From NCBI RefSeq assembly GCF_000472705.1, contig NZ_AXAE01000017.1, positions 141,164 through 205,163 on the forward strand: a DNA stretch of 64,000 bases, written 5' to 3'. Origin of the DNA: Mesorhizobium erdmanii USDA 3471. Its GTDB lineage: Bacteria; Pseudomonadota; Alphaproteobacteria; Rhizobiales; Rhizobiaceae. The translations under genes and the position numbers were made by a program. This document shows, piece after piece, positions 1 to 10,204 of the stretch (its first letter is position 1; every line of letters begins with the position of its first letter). The notes beneath the pieces were generated by a model, which was not told the origin of the DNA, searched no databases, and saw only the letters and a list, made by a program, of their open reading frames with translations.

Positions 1-341
1 CCCGCTGACCCCCGACATTTGCGCGCTCGCGCGGCGGCGATGGCATCCTGCTGCTGCTTAAGTCTATCGATCCTGGCGGTTTCACGATTGGCGACCGCTG
101 TCTTTACGCGCGAGCCGCCAAGCAGCCAGCGCGGCACGCTGGTGTTGGCGACCTTGCCGCGGGTGATGGCGGTCTGCGAGATTTCGCCGGCACTTTCGCC
201 CAGCGCACTGTTGAGCTCGGTACAACTCATGCTGTCGTACTTGGCCGGATTGATCGTCCGGCCGAGCGATGAGCAGCCGGTAGCGGCAAGCAACACAACC
301 GCGAGAACGGGTGTCGAGGCTCTTGTCGAGGTCCAATTCAT
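1..341 (-). CDS. Partial lipoprotein, hypothetical (C-terminus outside window)
   Basis: An open frame runs leftward from an ATG at 341 off the window edge, giving at least 113 residues. The N-terminus (MNWTSTRASTPVLAVVLLAA) is hydrophobic and is followed by TGCSS, a lipobox-like cleavage site, so the mature protein is probably anchored by a lipidated Cys. The mature part begins with a short conserved-looking stretch (NPAKYDSMSCTELN) and later has a basic, Gln-rich segment (IDRLKQQQD) that could be a coiled coil. The family is not recognised. It probably sits in the cell envelope. The competing rightward frame over the same bases has no sensible start or motif. Confidence 0.6.
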   Translation of the reverse strand, partial: MNWTSTRASTPVLAVVLLAATGCSSLGRTINPAKYDSMSCTELNSALGESAGEISQTAITRGKVANTSVPRWLLGGSRVKTAVANRETARIDRLKQQQDAIAAARARKCRGSA

Positions 342-529
342 GTCCGCACCAGGCTCGCCCGTTTCACTGGCTGCATCATAGCCATTGAACCACCTGGATC
401 AATTCCGGGAAGATGTGACGATCGCGATGTCCAAGTGACGCAAGAACGGAGGGGTGTTCGCCGTCCGCCAACCACAGGCCAAAATCTCTTGGGTATCGGG
501 AGAAACAGAAGCTAAGTGTCTGTTTTTTC

Positions 530-606
530 TGGTCGGAGTGGCAGGATTTGAACCTGCGACCCCCTCGTCCCGAACGAGGTGCGCTACCAGACTGCGCTAC
601 ACTCCG
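530..606 (-). tRNA. tRNA-Pro (anticodon CGG)
   Basis: The reverse complement folds as a complete 77-nt cloverleaf. The acceptor stem is CGGAGTG/CACTCCG (600-606 with 534-540). The anticodon stem is CCTCG/CGAGG with loop TTCGGGA, giving anticodon CGG. The T arm contains GGTTCAAATCC, and the 3' end ACCA is encoded. No integrase or duplicated tRNA end is visible beside it, so there is no sign that it serves as an attachment site here. Confidence 0.95.
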
Positions 607-795
607 TGACCAGTCGGCGGGCTTATAGCCGCCACACTTCATTCCTGCAAGCGGCAATGGCAGCCCTTCTGTCGCATTTCGTCGCCTTTTCCCGCAAGTA
701 TGGATGGTATCGCAGTGCACGGCCAATCGGATTAACACCGCTTAAGGCTTGTGTGCTAGCAACCGGGCACCAAGAGGCTTCCGAGCGAGACCGAA

Positions 796-3033
796 ATGAC
801 CCAGCGAATTGTCAGTTTTGTCATGAGCGGCGGTGTCGGCTCGCGGCTTTGGCCGCTGTCGCGTGAGGACAATCCCAAGCAGTTCCACGATCTGTCCGGC
901 GACGGCTCCATGCTGGCCAAGACCTTGCGCCGGCTGACGGCAAGGTCGGGCGGTGAAACACCGATCTTCCTGATCGCCTCGGAGCGCCATGCCGACCGTG
1001 TCCATGCCGACCTTGCCGGCCTCGATCTCGCCGGTGGTGGTCCGCTGTTCGAACCGATCGGCCGCAATACCGCCGCCGCCGTCGCGCTGGCGACCCTGCG
1101 CACTTTGTCCGAATTCGGCGATAGCCTGGTGCTGGTGGTGCCGTCGGACCATGAGATCGCCACCGCGCGCCAATTCTGGCAGAGCGTCGAGGCCGGTGCC
1201 GAGGCGGCGCGCGCCGGCCAGTTGGTGGTGTTCGGCATCAAACCGACACAGCCCGAGACAGGCTATGGCTATATCGAGGTCGCATCCGAAAGCGGCGGCA
1301 CCTTCGACGTGTCGCGCTTTTTCGAAAAGCCGGATCTTGCCACCGCGCAAAGCTATCTCCAGGCCGGAAATTTCTATTGGAACACCGGTATTTTCCTGTT
1401 TCGGGCCGGCGCCATGCGCGACGCCTTCGCGGCTTTCCAGCCCGACATCTGGCGGGCCACCGAGGCCGCCTACAAGGCTGCGACATCGGACCTCTCCGGC
1501 CTCTACATGCCGCTGGAACTCTACGCCGCCATCCCGTCGAACTCGATCGACTACGCCATCATGGAGCAGGCAAAAGACATCGCCATGGTGCCGGCCAGCT
1601 TCCGCTGGAACGATCTCGGCTCCTGGCAGTCGCTGCTCGATGTCGGCCCCGCCGATGATCAGGGCAATGTCATTGTCGGCGATGTCGTCGCCATCGATTG
1701 CGAAAACTCCTACATCCGCAGCGACGGTCGCCTGCTGTCGGCGATCGGCATGAAGGACGTCGCCATCGTCTCAACCGCCGACGCCACTTTCGTCGCACCG
1801 GTCAGCCACAGCCAACACGTCAAGAAGATTGTCGAGCAGCTCGAAAAGTCGGGCCGGCTGGAAACCAGGTTCACGCCGGCGCATGACCGCGTCATCGAAA
1901 GCGGCGCCTGGCGGCGGCGCGTGCGTCATTGGCTGTTCCAGGAGACCTTGCCGCTATGGTCGACATCAGGCGTCGACGAACGCCATGGCGGTTTTTATGA
2001 GGCGTTGGGTTTCGATGCCTCGCCGCTGATGAAGCCCAAGCGCATGCGCACACAGGCGAGACAGGTCTATGCCTTCGCCGTCGCCCGGGCGCACGGCTGG
2101 GATGGTCCGGCCGATCGGCTGATCAGCCATGGCATCGAGTTCATGGCCAGGCAGGGCCGCACCAATAATGGCGGCTGGGTACGCACGCTGAATGTCGACG
2201 GCTCGGTCGCCGACGCAACCGAGGATGCCTACGATCACTCCTGCGTGCTGTTGGCGCTGGCGCATGCGCATATGTCGGGCAATCCGGATGCCTCGCGGCT
2301 CGGCGAGGAGACCTTCGCCTTTCTCGATGCGCATCTCGAGGATCATCGCATGACCGGCTTCCTCGAAACATCGGACGGGGAGGGCGAGCGGCACTCCAAC
2401 CCGCACATGCATTTGCTCGAAGCTTTCCTGGCCTGGCACCAGGCAACCGGTGAGCGTACCCATCTGCGCCGCGCGGCGCGCATCATCGATCTCTTCCGCA
2501 GCCATTTCTTCGACTGGGAGAGCTGGACGCTGGGCGAATATTTCGATGACGAATGGAAGCCGTCAGCCGGCGAGAAGGGGACTTGGACCGAGCCCGGCCA
2601 TCACTTCGAATGGGCTTCGCTTCTGGTCGATTTCGCCGGCCGCAGCGGTCAGGCCGAACTGAGCGGTTTCGCCAGGAAACTCTATGCCTCGGCCGTCGCC
2701 AATGGCCTCAACCGCGCCACCGGCCTTGCCTATGGCGCCGTCTCCCGGCAGGGGCTGCCGCTGGACCTGATCTCGCGCAGCTGGCCACAGGCCGAAGCGG
2801 TCAAGGCGGCAATTGCGCTGGATGGCTCGGGCGGACCTGATCTCAAGCCGGAGATCGAGGAACGCGTCGGCCGACTGTTCCGCTGGCACATCGACCCGGC
2901 GCCGCTCGGCCTGTGGATCGACCGCATCGACGAACGCGGCCGCTCGCTGGCGTCGGACGTGCCCGCCAGCATCTTCTACCATCTGGTCTGCGCGCTGACG
3001 CAGTATCTGGATGGGACGACGGAGAAAAGGTGA
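796..3033 (+). CDS. Mannose-1-phosphate guanylyltransferase fused to AGE-family epimerase/isomerase
   Basis: 745 residues in two parts. Residues 1 to about 350 are a ManC/AlgA-type nucleotidyltransferase: a glycine-rich GTP loop (SGGVGSRLWPLSR then PKQF), FFEKPD, WNTGIF and RWNDLGSW. From about 375 to the end is an AGE (N-acylglucosamine 2-epimerase/mannose isomerase) alpha-barrel domain with the His-rich motifs HSNPHMHLLEA and TEPGHHFEWA. In ManC/AlgA proteins the C-terminal half is usually a cupin phosphomannose isomerase. Here an unrelated AGE barrel takes its place. The likely role is supply of GDP-mannose for surface polysaccharide, with the C-terminal part interconverting mannose and fructose or their phosphates. 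The start follows a weak ribosome site. The gene stands alone behind the tRNA. Confidence 0.85.
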   Translation: MTQRIVSFVMSGGVGSRLWPLSREDNPKQFHDLSGDGSMLAKTLRRLTARSGGETPIFLIASERHADRVHADLAGLDLAGGGPLFEPIGRNTAAAVALATLRTLSEFGDSLVLVVPSDHEIATARQFWQSVEAGAEAARAGQLVVFGIKPTQPETGYGYIEVASESGGTFDVSRFFEKPDLATAQSYLQAGNFYWNTGIFLFRAGAMRDAFAAFQPDIWRATEAAYKAATSDLSGLYMPLELYAAIPSNSIDYAIMEQAKDIAMVPASFRWNDLGSWQSLLDVGPADDQGNVIVGDVVAIDCENSYIRSDGRLLSAIGMKDVAIVSTADATFVAPVSHSQHVKKIVEQLEKSGRLETRFTPAHDRVIESGAWRRRVRHWLFQETLPLWSTSGVDERHGGFYEALGFDASPLMKPKRMRTQARQVYAFAVARAHGWDGPADRLISHGIEFMARQGRTNNGGWVRTLNVDGSVADATEDAYDHSCVLLALAHAHMSGNPDASRLGEETFAFLDAHLEDHRMTGFLETSDGEGERHSNPHMHLLEAFLAWHQATGERTHLRRAARIIDLFRSHFFDWESWTLGEYFDDEWKPSAGEKGTWTEPGHHFEWASLLVDFAGRSGQAELSGFARKLYASAVANGLNRATGLAYGAVSRQGLPLDLISRSWPQAEAVKAAIALDGSGGPDLKPEIEERVGRLFRWHIDPAPLGLWIDRIDERGRSLASDVPASIFYHLVCALTQYLDGTTEKR

Positions 3034-3058
3034 GACGATGCCTGCGCGATAAGCTGGT

Positions 3059-3601
3059 TCAGCCGGGGGCGTAGACGCGAAGCATGGTGCCATTGTCGTA
3101 AGCGGCTGTCACGAGGACGTTCAGCGTGAGTGCGGCCGCCAAACCGCTGAATAGGGGTTTGCCACCGCCATAGGCGACTGGCCGAGTCAGGATGACGTAC
3201 TCATCTATCAGCCCTGCCTTCGACAATGCCTGAGCGAAACCTGCGCCACCCCATGCGATGATTTCGCCGCCGCGCTGTTTTTTCAATCTAGAGATTTCCT
3301 CGTGTAGATCACCTTTCGCAATAGTGGAATCTGGCCACGTCGCCTCCTTCAGGGTTTTCGAAAAGACGACCTTAGGGATGTCATTCATAGGCTCGGCATA
3401 CGCATCGTCCGATTTTTGCCAGTACGGCCCCATTTCCTCGTAGCTGACGCGCCCCATGATGTGTGTTCCAGCGCGACGTATGCGATCCAGTTTCCAGCGC
3501 TTGAGTTCTGCCGGTTCAGGAGAACCGCCCGTCGGCATTCCTTCCGGCCCCACCACATATCCGTCGATCGACATGGTCATGATCAAGACAACTTTTCGCA
3601 T
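3059..3601 (-). CDS. Dihydrofolate reductase family protein (RibD C-terminal-like)
   Basis: 180 residues. The opening (RKVVLIMTMSIDGYVVGPEG) and the HIMGRVSYEEMGPYW motif are typical of the small YyaP/YwjB-type stand-alone proteins that resemble the reductase domain of RibD and DHFR. The C-terminal TRPVAYGGGKPLFSGL is the usual closing motif. An NADPH-dependent reductase is likely, but the substrate is unknown. It is convergent with the upstream guanylyltransferase gene, 25 bp apart, and separated from betB by about 115 bp. Confidence 0.8.
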   Translation of the reverse strand: MRKVVLIMTMSIDGYVVGPEGMPTGGSPEPAELKRWKLDRIRRAGTHIMGRVSYEEMGPYWQKSDDAYAEPMNDIPKVVFSKTLKEATWPDSTIAKGDLHEEISRLKKQRGGEIIAWGGAGFAQALSKAGLIDEYVILTRPVAYGGGKPLFSGLAAALTLNVLVTAAYDNGTMLRVYAPG

Positions 3602-3716
3602 GGTGGTCCTCAGTTCGACTACCTCCGCCGTAGTCGACTAGCGATAAGTAAGTCGGCCCAGCGCCCCCTGGCGCGCTCGCTAGCCGTAGCCATGGAGAAA
3701 GAGTCCGTTTGCCCAG

Positions 3717-5180
3717 TCAGTAAGGCGATGCCACATCCCCGGTCTCGACATAGATCGACTTCAGCTGCGAATAGAGCGCCAGCGCGGCAAGTGAGTTCTC
3801 GCGCCCGATGCCTGACTGTTTGAAGCCGCCGAAGGGGATTTCCACCGGCGTCAGATTGTAGGCATTGATCCAGCAGGTACCAGCCTGCAGTTCGGCAATG
3901 ACACGGTGGGCGCGCGGCAGGTCGCGGGTGAAGACGCCGGCGGCGAGGCCGAATTCGGTGTCGTTGGCGCGGTCGATCACCTCGTCCTCGCCGTCGAATT
4001 TCAGCACGCTCATGACGGGCCCAAAAATCTCCTCGCGCGCAATGCGCATGGTATCGGTGACGCCGGTGAACACCGTCGGCTCGACGAAGAAGCCGCCGTC
4101 AAACCCCTGCAGCGAGGGCACGTTGCCGCCGCAGGCCAGAACAGCGCCGTCCTGCTTGCCGACCTCGATATAGCCAACCACTTTCTCGTGCTGCGCCTTC
4201 GACACCAGCGGTCCCATCTGCGTCTCGGGGTCGAGCGGATCCCCGATGCGGATCTTCTTCGTCCGCTCTACCAGCCGTTCGACGAAGCGGTCGTGGATGC
4301 GACTCTGCACGAAGACACGCGTGCCGTTGGAGCAGATCTGGCCGGTGGAGTAGAAATTTCCGAGCATGGCGCCGCCGATGGCGTTCTCGATATCGGCGTC
4401 GTCGAAGACGATCAGCGGCGACTTGCCGCCGAGCTCCATGGTGGCGTGCTTCATCTTCGAGCCGGCAAGCGACAGCACCTTGCGCCCGGTCGGCACCGAG
4501 CCGGTGACCGAGACCTTGGCGACGACATCATGTCCGACAAGGCCTGCGCCGACATCGCCATAGCCTTGCACGACGTTGAACAACCCGTCCGGCAGGCCGG
4601 CCTCGCTATAGATCTCGGCCAGCGCCAGGGCCGACAGCGGCGTGTTTTCCGACGGCTTGAACACCATTGCATTGCCCATGGCGAGCGCCGGGGCGGATTT
4701 CCAGCCTGCAATCTGGATGGGATAGTTCCAGGCGCCGATACCGACGCAGACGCCGAGCGCCTCGCGCCGCGTGTACGCGAAGGGCCCGCCGAGATCGACC
4801 GCTTCGCCATTGTAGGCGGCGACGGCGCCGCCGAAATATTCAAGGCAGTCCGCGGCGGAAGGTGCATCCGACACCAGCGTTTCCTGGATCGCCTTGCCGG
4901 TGTCGAGCGTCTCGATGCGGGCGAGGTCGGCGTTGCGGGCACGCAGAATGTCGGCGGCGCGGCGCAGGATGCGCCCGCGCTCGACCGGCTTCAGCCGCGC
5001 CCAGGCGGGCTGTGCGGCGCGGGCGGCCTCGATGGCGAGTTCGAGCACATTCGGCGTCGCCGAACGCAACATGGCGATGGTCTCGCCGGTTGCCGGGTAG
5101 ATAACCGGCAGCGGCGCGCCTTGTTCGTCGTCGATGTAGCGTCCGTTGACATAGTGCGATGCCGTGGGCTGGGCGCGCAT
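3717..5180 (-). CDS. betB: Betaine aldehyde dehydrogenase
   Basis: 487 residues from the ATG at 5180, which has a GGAG nine bases upstream. An upstream ATG at 5210 is in frame but lacks this site. Aldehyde dehydrogenase motifs are intact: [20 protein letters not shown] for NAD binding, the catalytic Glu in ELGGKSP and the catalytic Cys in [23 protein letters not shown] and [14 protein letters not shown] are the C-terminal signatures. It oxidises betaine aldehyde to glycine betaine, the second step after BetA. It is the last gene of the leftward bet operon, about 65 bp beyond betA. Confidence 0.93.
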   Translation of the reverse strand: MRAQPTASHYVNGRYIDDEQGAPLPVIYPATGETIAMLRSATPNVLELAIEAARAAQPAWARLKPVERGRILRRAADILRARNADLARIETLDTGKAIQETLVSDAPSAADCLEYFGGAVAAYNGEAVDLGGPFAYTRREALGVCVGIGAWNYPIQIAGWKSAPALAMGNAMVFKPSENTPLSALALAEIYSEAGLPDGLFNVVQGYGDVGAGLVGHDVVAKVSVTGSVPTGRKVLSLAGSKMKHATMELGGKSPLIVFDDADIENAIGGAMLGNFYSTGQICSNGTRVFVQSRIHDRFVERLVERTKKIRIGDPLDPETQMGPLVSKAQHEKVVGYIEVGKQDGAVLACGGNVPSLQGFDGGFFVEPTVFTGVTDTMRIAREEIFGPVMSVLKFDGEDEVIDRANDTEFGLAAGVFTRDLPRAHRVIAELQAGTCWINAYNLTPVEIPFGGFKQSGIGRENSLAALALYSQLKSIYVETGDVASPY

Positions 5181-5244
5181 GGGAGGTCTCCAAATGATCT
5201 GCGCCCCCAAAATGGGCGGTTCACTCTGTCAGGCGGATCATGTC

Positions 5245-6897
5245 CTATCTGTCCGACGCCTGCCAGCGCGGATTGATCCATGGTTCCTGGTTGGACGGCG
5301 CCAGCGGTGTGCGGCCAAGAATGTGGTCGGACGCCTTCTCCCCAGTCATGATCGATGGCGCATTGAGATTGCCATTGGTGACGCGCGGGAAGATCGAGGA
5401 ATCGGCGACCCGCAGGCCATCGACGCCGATGACCCGGCATTCCTGATCGACGACACTCATGATGTCGTCGGCGCGGCCCATCTTGCAGGTGCCGCAGGGA
5501 TGATAAGCGCTTTCGGCATGATCGCGAATGAAGACATCGAGATCGTCGTCCGACTGGACGTGGCTGCCCGGCGAGATCTCCTTGCCGCGATAGGCGTCGA
5601 ACGCCGACTGGCCGAAGATTTCGCGGGTCAGCCGGATGCAGTGGCGGAACTCGGTCCAGTCGTCCGGATGCGACATGTAGTTGAAGCGGATCACCGGCTT
5701 AGCCTGCGGGTCCGGCGAGCGCAGCGTCACCGAGCCGCGTGATTTCGACCGCATCGGTCCGACATGCGCCTGGAAGCCGTGCGACTTCGCGGCTGCCTTG
5801 CCGTCATAGCGCACCGCGGCCGGGATGAAATGGTACTGGATATCGGGATAGTCGACACCGGCGCGCGAGCGCACGAAGGCCGCCGCCTCGAAATGATTGG
5901 TGGCGCCGAGACCCGACTTGAAGAACAGCCACTGCGCGCCGATGAGCGCCTTCGAGAACGGGTTCAGCACCGAATTCAACGTGATCGGCTTGGTCGATTC
6001 CTGCTGAATGTAGAGTTCCATATGGTCTTGCAAATTGCGGCCGACGCCGGGCCGGTCGGCGACGACGGCGATGCCGTTTTCGCGCAAATGCTCGGCTGGC
6101 CCGATGCCGGACAGCATCAGGATTTTGGGCGAATTGATAGACGACGCGGCGACGATCACTTCACGTCGCGCCTTAACGACCTGAATCTGTTTGTTAGCTT
6201 CGATTTCGACGCCGACGGCGCGATGATTCTCGATGATCACCCGGCGGGCGAAACCCTTGACCAGGCTGACATTCCTGCGTTTGAGAGCCGGCTTCAGATA
6301 GGCGCTCGCTGCCGACCAGCGGCGGCCGCCATGGATGGTCTGCTCCATCGGCCCAAAGCCTTCCTGCTTGGAGCCGTTGTAGTCGTCGGTCAGCTCGAAG
6401 CCGGCCTGGCGGCCCGCCTCGACGAAGGCGCCGTAGAGCGGATTCTTGCGCGAGCCGCGCTGCACATGCAGCGGGCCACCATGTCCGCGCCAGCCATCCT
6501 CGCCACCGTCATTGTCTTCCATGCGCTTGAAATAGGGGAGGACGTCGGCGAAGCCCCAGCCTGTCGCGCCTTGCTCGGCCCAATGGTCGAAGTCGCGCGC
6601 ATGGCCGCGCACATAAACCATGCCGTTGATCGAGGACGAGCCGCCGATCACCTTGCCGCGCGGCGTCGCCAGCACGCGGCCGCCGAGATGCGGCTCCGGC
6701 TCGCTGGCAAAGCCCCAGTCGTAGAGGCTCATGTTGAGCGGAATCGACAGCGCCGACGGCATCTGGATCAGCGGTCCCATGTCGCTGCGCCCGAACTCGA
6801 TGACGATGACCGAATGCTTGCCGTCCTCCGACAGGCGATAGGCCATGGCCGAGCCGGCCGAGCCGGAGCCGATGATGACGAAATCCGCTTCAAGCAT
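5245..6897 (-). CDS. betA: Choline dehydrogenase
   Basis: 550 residues, a GMC-family flavoprotein. The ADP-binding motif [13 protein letters not shown] lies at residues 10-22, followed by the GMC signatures [16 protein letters not shown] and [16 protein letters not shown]. The catalytic region [10 protein letters not shown] and the closing [16 protein letters not shown] are present. It oxidises choline to betaine aldehyde and hands it to BetB. Its start overlaps the end of the preceding dehydratase gene by 8 bp, so the two are translated together. Length is normal for BetA (about 550). Confidence 0.94.
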   Translation of the reverse strand: MLEADFVIIGSGSAGSAMAYRLSEDGKHSVIVIEFGRSDMGPLIQMPSALSIPLNMSLYDWGFASEPEPHLGGRVLATPRGKVIGGSSSINGMVYVRGHARDFDHWAEQGATGWGFADVLPYFKRMEDNDGGEDGWRGHGGPLHVQRGSRKNPLYGAFVEAGRQAGFELTDDYNGSKQEGFGPMEQTIHGGRRWSAASAYLKPALKRRNVSLVKGFARRVIIENHRAVGVEIEANKQIQVVKARREVIVAASSINSPKILMLSGIGPAEHLRENGIAVVADRPGVGRNLQDHMELYIQQESTKPITLNSVLNPFSKALIGAQWLFFKSGLGATNHFEAAAFVRSRAGVDYPDIQYHFIPAAVRYDGKAAAKSHGFQAHVGPMRSKSRGSVTLRSPDPQAKPVIRFNYMSHPDDWTEFRHCIRLTREIFGQSAFDAYRGKEISPGSHVQSDDDLDVFIRDHAESAYHPCGTCKMGRADDIMSVVDQECRVIGVDGLRVADSSIFPRVTNGNLNAPSIMTGEKASDHILGRTPLAPSNQEPWINPRWQASDR

Positions 6898-7894
6898 GGT
6901 TCATATGCGCCATAAAATCGGCGAGCGAGACATTGCCGCCAGTTGCAACCACAAGGACGGTCTTGCCCTTCACGTCCACCTTGCCACCGAGCAGCGCCGC
7001 CAGCGACGCAGCCCCTGACGGCTCCAGCACCAGCTTCATCCGCTCGAAGGCTATCTTCATTGCCCGCCGCACCGATTGATCGTCGACGGTGATGCCGCGA
7101 ACACCGGCGGTCTTGACCGCGGCGAACGGGGCGTCTCCCGGCCGTCGCGACATCAACCCGTCGCAGATCGATTTCGGGCCGATCGGCATCGTCTCGATGC
7201 TTCCATGTGCCAGCGACGAACCCATGCCGTTGAAACCCTCCGGCTCGACGCCGATGATCTCGGTGGCGGGCGACAGGTAGTGGAAGGCAAGCGAAACGCC
7301 GCCGATCAGCCCGCCGCCACCGACCGAGCAGAACAGCAGGTCCGCGTGGGCGTCCTTGGCCTCGAGCTGGTCGAGCGCTTCGAGCCCGGCCCCCGCCTGG
7401 CCGGCGACGATCTCGGGATCGTCGAAGGGATGCAGCAGGGCCAGACCTTCCGTCTCGGCAATCTCGCGCGCCTTGGCGGCGGCGACCTCTTCGCGCGCGC
7501 GCTCGCCATGGTCGGTCAGCACGACGCGCGCGCCATAGCCGGCGGTCGCGTCACGCTTGGCGGCCGGCGCATCGATCGGCATGACGATGGTGACCGGAAT
7601 GCCGAGCGCCTGGCCGGCGGCGGCCAGCCCTTGCGCGAAATTGCCGGAGGAGTAGGCGACGACGCCCTTCCTGGCCTCGTCGGCCGAAAGCCGCTTCAGC
7701 CGCCAATAAGCGCCGCGTATCTTGAACGACCCTGCCCATTGCAGCGATTCCGGCTTGATGAAGACGCGCGCCGCACCGGTCTCTCGGGCGAGTGCAGCCG
7801 ATTCCAGCAAAGGCGTTATCTGCGTCGCCCGGGAGGTGACGGCATAGGCCTGTTTGAGATGATCGAGGGAGGGGACGAGAAGGTCTGCCATCAT
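6890..7894 (-). CDS. PLP-dependent threonine/serine dehydratase-like enzyme inside the bet operon
   Basis: 334 residues, fold-type II PLP enzyme. The Schiff-base lysine is K58 in SFKIRGAYW, the phosphate-binding loop is [10 protein letters not shown], and [11 protein letters not shown] is the substrate loop. There is no C-terminal ACT domain, so it resembles catabolic threonine/serine dehydratases rather than biosynthetic IlvA. The start is one of two adjacent ATGs (7894, 7891). The first overlaps the betC stop as ATGA, and the 3' end overlaps betA by 8 bp. Classic betICBA operons have no such gene. Serine arising from betaine breakdown through glycine is one possible substrate, which is inference. 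A related racemase or ammonia-lyase activity cannot be excluded. Confidence 0.82.
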   Translation of the reverse strand: MMADLLVPSLDHLKQAYAVTSRATQITPLLESAALARETGAARVFIKPESLQWAGSFKIRGAYWRLKRLSADEARKGVVAYSSGNFAQGLAAAGQALGIPVTIVMPIDAPAAKRDATAGYGARVVLTDHGERAREEVAAAKAREIAETEGLALLHPFDDPEIVAGQAGAGLEALDQLEAKDAHADLLFCSVGGGGLIGGVSLAFHYLSPATEIIGVEPEGFNGMGSSLAHGSIETMPIGPKSICDGLMSRRPGDAPFAAVKTAGVRGITVDDQSVRRAMKIAFERMKLVLEPSGAASLAALLGGKVDVKGKTVLVVATGGNVSLADFMAHMNHA

Positions 7895-9420
7895 TCGCCT
7901 CGCGGAAAGCGTTTCTGCTCTTCGAGCACGTTGAGATCCATGTGGTTGCGCATGTAGCGCTCCGAGGCCTTCTGCAGCGGCTGGAACTCCCAGGGGTAGT
8001 GCGTGCCGTTTCGCAACGCCGGATAGACCACCCAGCGCCGTGCCTGGCTGGCCCGCACGGCGGCGTCGAAGGTGGCCATGTCCCAGCGTGCGCGGACTTT
8101 TTCCAGGAAAGCCGCCACCAGATCCGCATGGGCCGGATCGGCGGCGAGGTTGTTCAACTCGTGCGGATCGGATTCGACATCATAGAGTTGCGGCGGATCG
8201 ATCTCGCAGTGGATGAACTTGTAGCGGCTGTCGCGGATCGCCACCAACGGCGCGTTGGAGCCTTCGGCCGCATATTCCATTAGCACCGGTGCGGTGCGTT
8301 CCTTGCCTTCGAGTAGCGGCAGCAGCGACTGACCATCGGTCCATGGCGCGATGGCGCTCATGTCGATGCCGGCCAGGTCGCACAGCGTGGGCGTCACATC
8401 GAGGTTGGAGACCGGTGCGGTAATCAACCCGGCCGGCACGCCCTTGCCGGCGATCATCAGCGGCACCCGCGCCGAGCCCTCGAAGAAGCACATCTTGAAC
8501 CACAGGCCGCGCTCGCCGAGCATGTCGCCATGGTCCGAGCAGAACAGGATGATCGTGTCGTCGAGCATGCGCGTGCGCTCGAGCACCGACAGCAATTCGC
8601 CGACCTTGTCGTCGAGATAGGACATGTTGGCGAAATAGCCGCGTCGCGAGCGGCGAACCTGCTCGGCCGCGATGTCGAAACTGTCGTAGTCTGAAGCCTT
8701 GTAGAGCCGCTGCGAATGCGGGTCCTGCTTGTCGTAGGGGATGAAGCCAATCTCAGGCTCCAGAGCGGGACAGTCCTGATAGAGGTCCCAATATTGCCGA
8801 CGGGCCACATAGGGGTCGTGCGGATGGGTAAAGGAGACGGTCAGGCACCAGGGCCGATGCGCGGCATCGTCGGAGACGCGGGCGAAGTCGTAGAGCTTCT
8901 GCACGGCATGGAAGGCGACCTCGTCGTCATATTCCATCTGGTTTGAGATTTCGGCGACGCCGGCACCGGTCACCGAGCCCAGATTGTGATACCACCAGTC
9001 GATGCGTTCGCCGGGTTTGCGGTAGTCCGGCGTCCAGCCGAAATCGGCGGGATAGATATCGGTGGTCAGCCGCTCCTCGAAGCCGTGCAATTGGTCGGGT
9101 CCGACGAAATGCATCTTGCCCGACAGCACGGTTTGGTAGCCGTCGGCGCGCAGATGATGGGCAAAGGTGGGGATCGACGAGGCGAATTCGGCGGCGTTGT
9201 CATAGACCTCGGTGCGCGAAGGCAACTGGCCGCTCATGAACGAGGCCCGGCCCGGCGCGCACAGCGGCGAGGCGGTGTAGTTGTTCCTGAAACGTGCCGA
9301 CCGCGCCGCGAGCGCTTTGAGGTTTGGCGTATGCAGGAAATCCGCCGGCCCATCGGGAAAAAAAGTCCCGTTGAGCTGATCGACCATGACGATCAGGAAA
9401 TTGGGTCGCTTGGTTGTCAC
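7891..9420 (-). CDS. betC: Choline-sulfatase
   Basis: 509 residues from a GTG at 9420 that overlaps the betI stop (GTGA). The longer open frame further upstream simply reads betI out of frame. The sulfatase signature [14 protein letters not shown] places the formylglycine-forming Cys at residue 54. Metal ligands appear as VMVDQ near the N-terminus and [15 protein letters not shown]. The C-terminus ([20 protein letters not shown]) matches the choline-sulfatase type. It hydrolyses choline-O-sulfate to choline and sulfate, feeding BetA. Length and gene position match rhizobial betC. Confidence 0.95.
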   Translation of the reverse strand: MTTKRPNFLIVMVDQLNGTFFPDGPADFLHTPNLKALAARSARFRNNYTASPLCAPGRASFMSGQLPSRTEVYDNAAEFASSIPTFAHHLRADGYQTVLSGKMHFVGPDQLHGFEERLTTDIYPADFGWTPDYRKPGERIDWWYHNLGSVTGAGVAEISNQMEYDDEVAFHAVQKLYDFARVSDDAAHRPWCLTVSFTHPHDPYVARRQYWDLYQDCPALEPEIGFIPYDKQDPHSQRLYKASDYDSFDIAAEQVRRSRRGYFANMSYLDDKVGELLSVLERTRMLDDTIILFCSDHGDMLGERGLWFKMCFFEGSARVPLMIAGKGVPAGLITAPVSNLDVTPTLCDLAGIDMSAIAPWTDGQSLLPLLEGKERTAPVLMEYAAEGSNAPLVAIRDSRYKFIHCEIDPPQLYDVESDPHELNNLAADPAHADLVAAFLEKVRARWDMATFDAAVRASQARRWVVYPALRNGTHYPWEFQPLQKASERYMRNHMDLNVLEEQKRFPRGE

Positions 9421-10007
9421 TGTTGATGCCGTCCGCCGAGTTTGGTTTCGAGATAATCTTCGACCAGCGCGATCGCCGTCGCGGCGTCGGGTACGCCGTC
9501 CTTCAGCGCCCGTCTGATATAGAGCCCGTCGATCATCGCCGCCGTCGCTTCGGCGGCCCGGTCGGCCTCGGCCCTGGGCAGGATGCCGGTCAGGCCGCTC
9601 ATCAGGTTCGAATGTAGCCGCCGCGCATAGACCCTGAGCAGCCGGCGAAGCGCCGATGACTTCTGCGCCTCGACATAGAAGGCGAGCCATGCGGCGATGG
9701 TTTCGGGCTGGAACTGGATGTCGGAGAAGTTGACGGCGACCACGGCCGAGACGCGTTGGCGCGGCGACGTGGCGGATTGCAGGGCGCGGCGCATGTCTGT
9801 GGTCAGCTCGGCCAGTATGTGCCGCATCGTTGCCAACAGCAGCTCGTCCTTGGCGCCGAAATAGTGATGGGCAAGCGCCGAGGACACGCCGGCGCGCCCA
9901 GCGATCTCGGACATGGTCACGTCAAGCGAGCCGCGTTCGCCGATCGCCGAGATCGTCGCGTCGATAAGCGCTTTGCGGCGCAGTGGCTCCATTCCGATTT
10001 TAGGCAT
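9417..10007 (-). CDS. betI: Transcriptional repressor BetI (TetR family)
   Basis: 196 residues from the ATG at 10007. The N-terminus [19 protein letters not shown] is characteristic of BetI, followed by the TetR helix-turn-helix [24 protein letters not shown]. The longer upstream open frame is rejected because the family starts at MPK and the extra stretch overlaps the operator region. BetI represses bet genes and is released by choline. Here it heads the operon and ends in a 4-bp overlap with betC. A palindrome 35-48 bp upstream of its start is the likely operator. Confidence 0.93.
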   Translation of the reverse strand: MPKIGMEPLRRKALIDATISAIGERGSLDVTMSEIAGRAGVSSALAHHYFGAKDELLLATMRHILAELTTDMRRALQSATSPRQRVSAVVAVNFSDIQFQPETIAAWLAFYVEAQKSSALRRLLRVYARRLHSNLMSGLTGILPRAEADRAAEATAAMIDGLYIRRALKDGVPDAATAIALVEDYLETKLGGRHQQ

Positions 10008-10041
10008 GCCGTTCCCGATTTTTGCGGGGAGATTATTTTTT

Positions 10042-10055
10042 ATTGACGGGTCAAT
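10042..10055. promoter_or_regulatory. Candidate BetI operator palindrome
   Basis: ATTGACGGGTCAAT is a perfect inverted repeat (6-bp arms, GG spacer) between betI and the divergent thiolase. TetR repressors bind such short dyads beside their own promoters. It lies in an AT-rich stretch where the promoter is expected. Binding by BetI is inferred from position. Confidence 0.5.
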
Positions 10056-10204
10056 CAACAAAAAATCGACATAGCCCGACCTGTACCAAACGATTGTCTT
10101 GTTCCGGCCCTTCACGGCTCGGGCAAGAATGTTTATATTTGAACAATAACGCCGAAGTGCGCCCAGAGCCTCATGGAAGGCTGGTGCCAAGGATGGAGAC
10201 CGCC

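Noticed and set aside
530..606. tRNA-Pro as integration site of a genomic island
   Set aside because: No integrase, repeated tRNA end or change in gene character beside it.
3906..5276. Long rightward open frame (456 codons) opposite betB
   Set aside because: Arg/Gly/His-rich without motifs; mirrors the codon bias of betB on the opposite strand.
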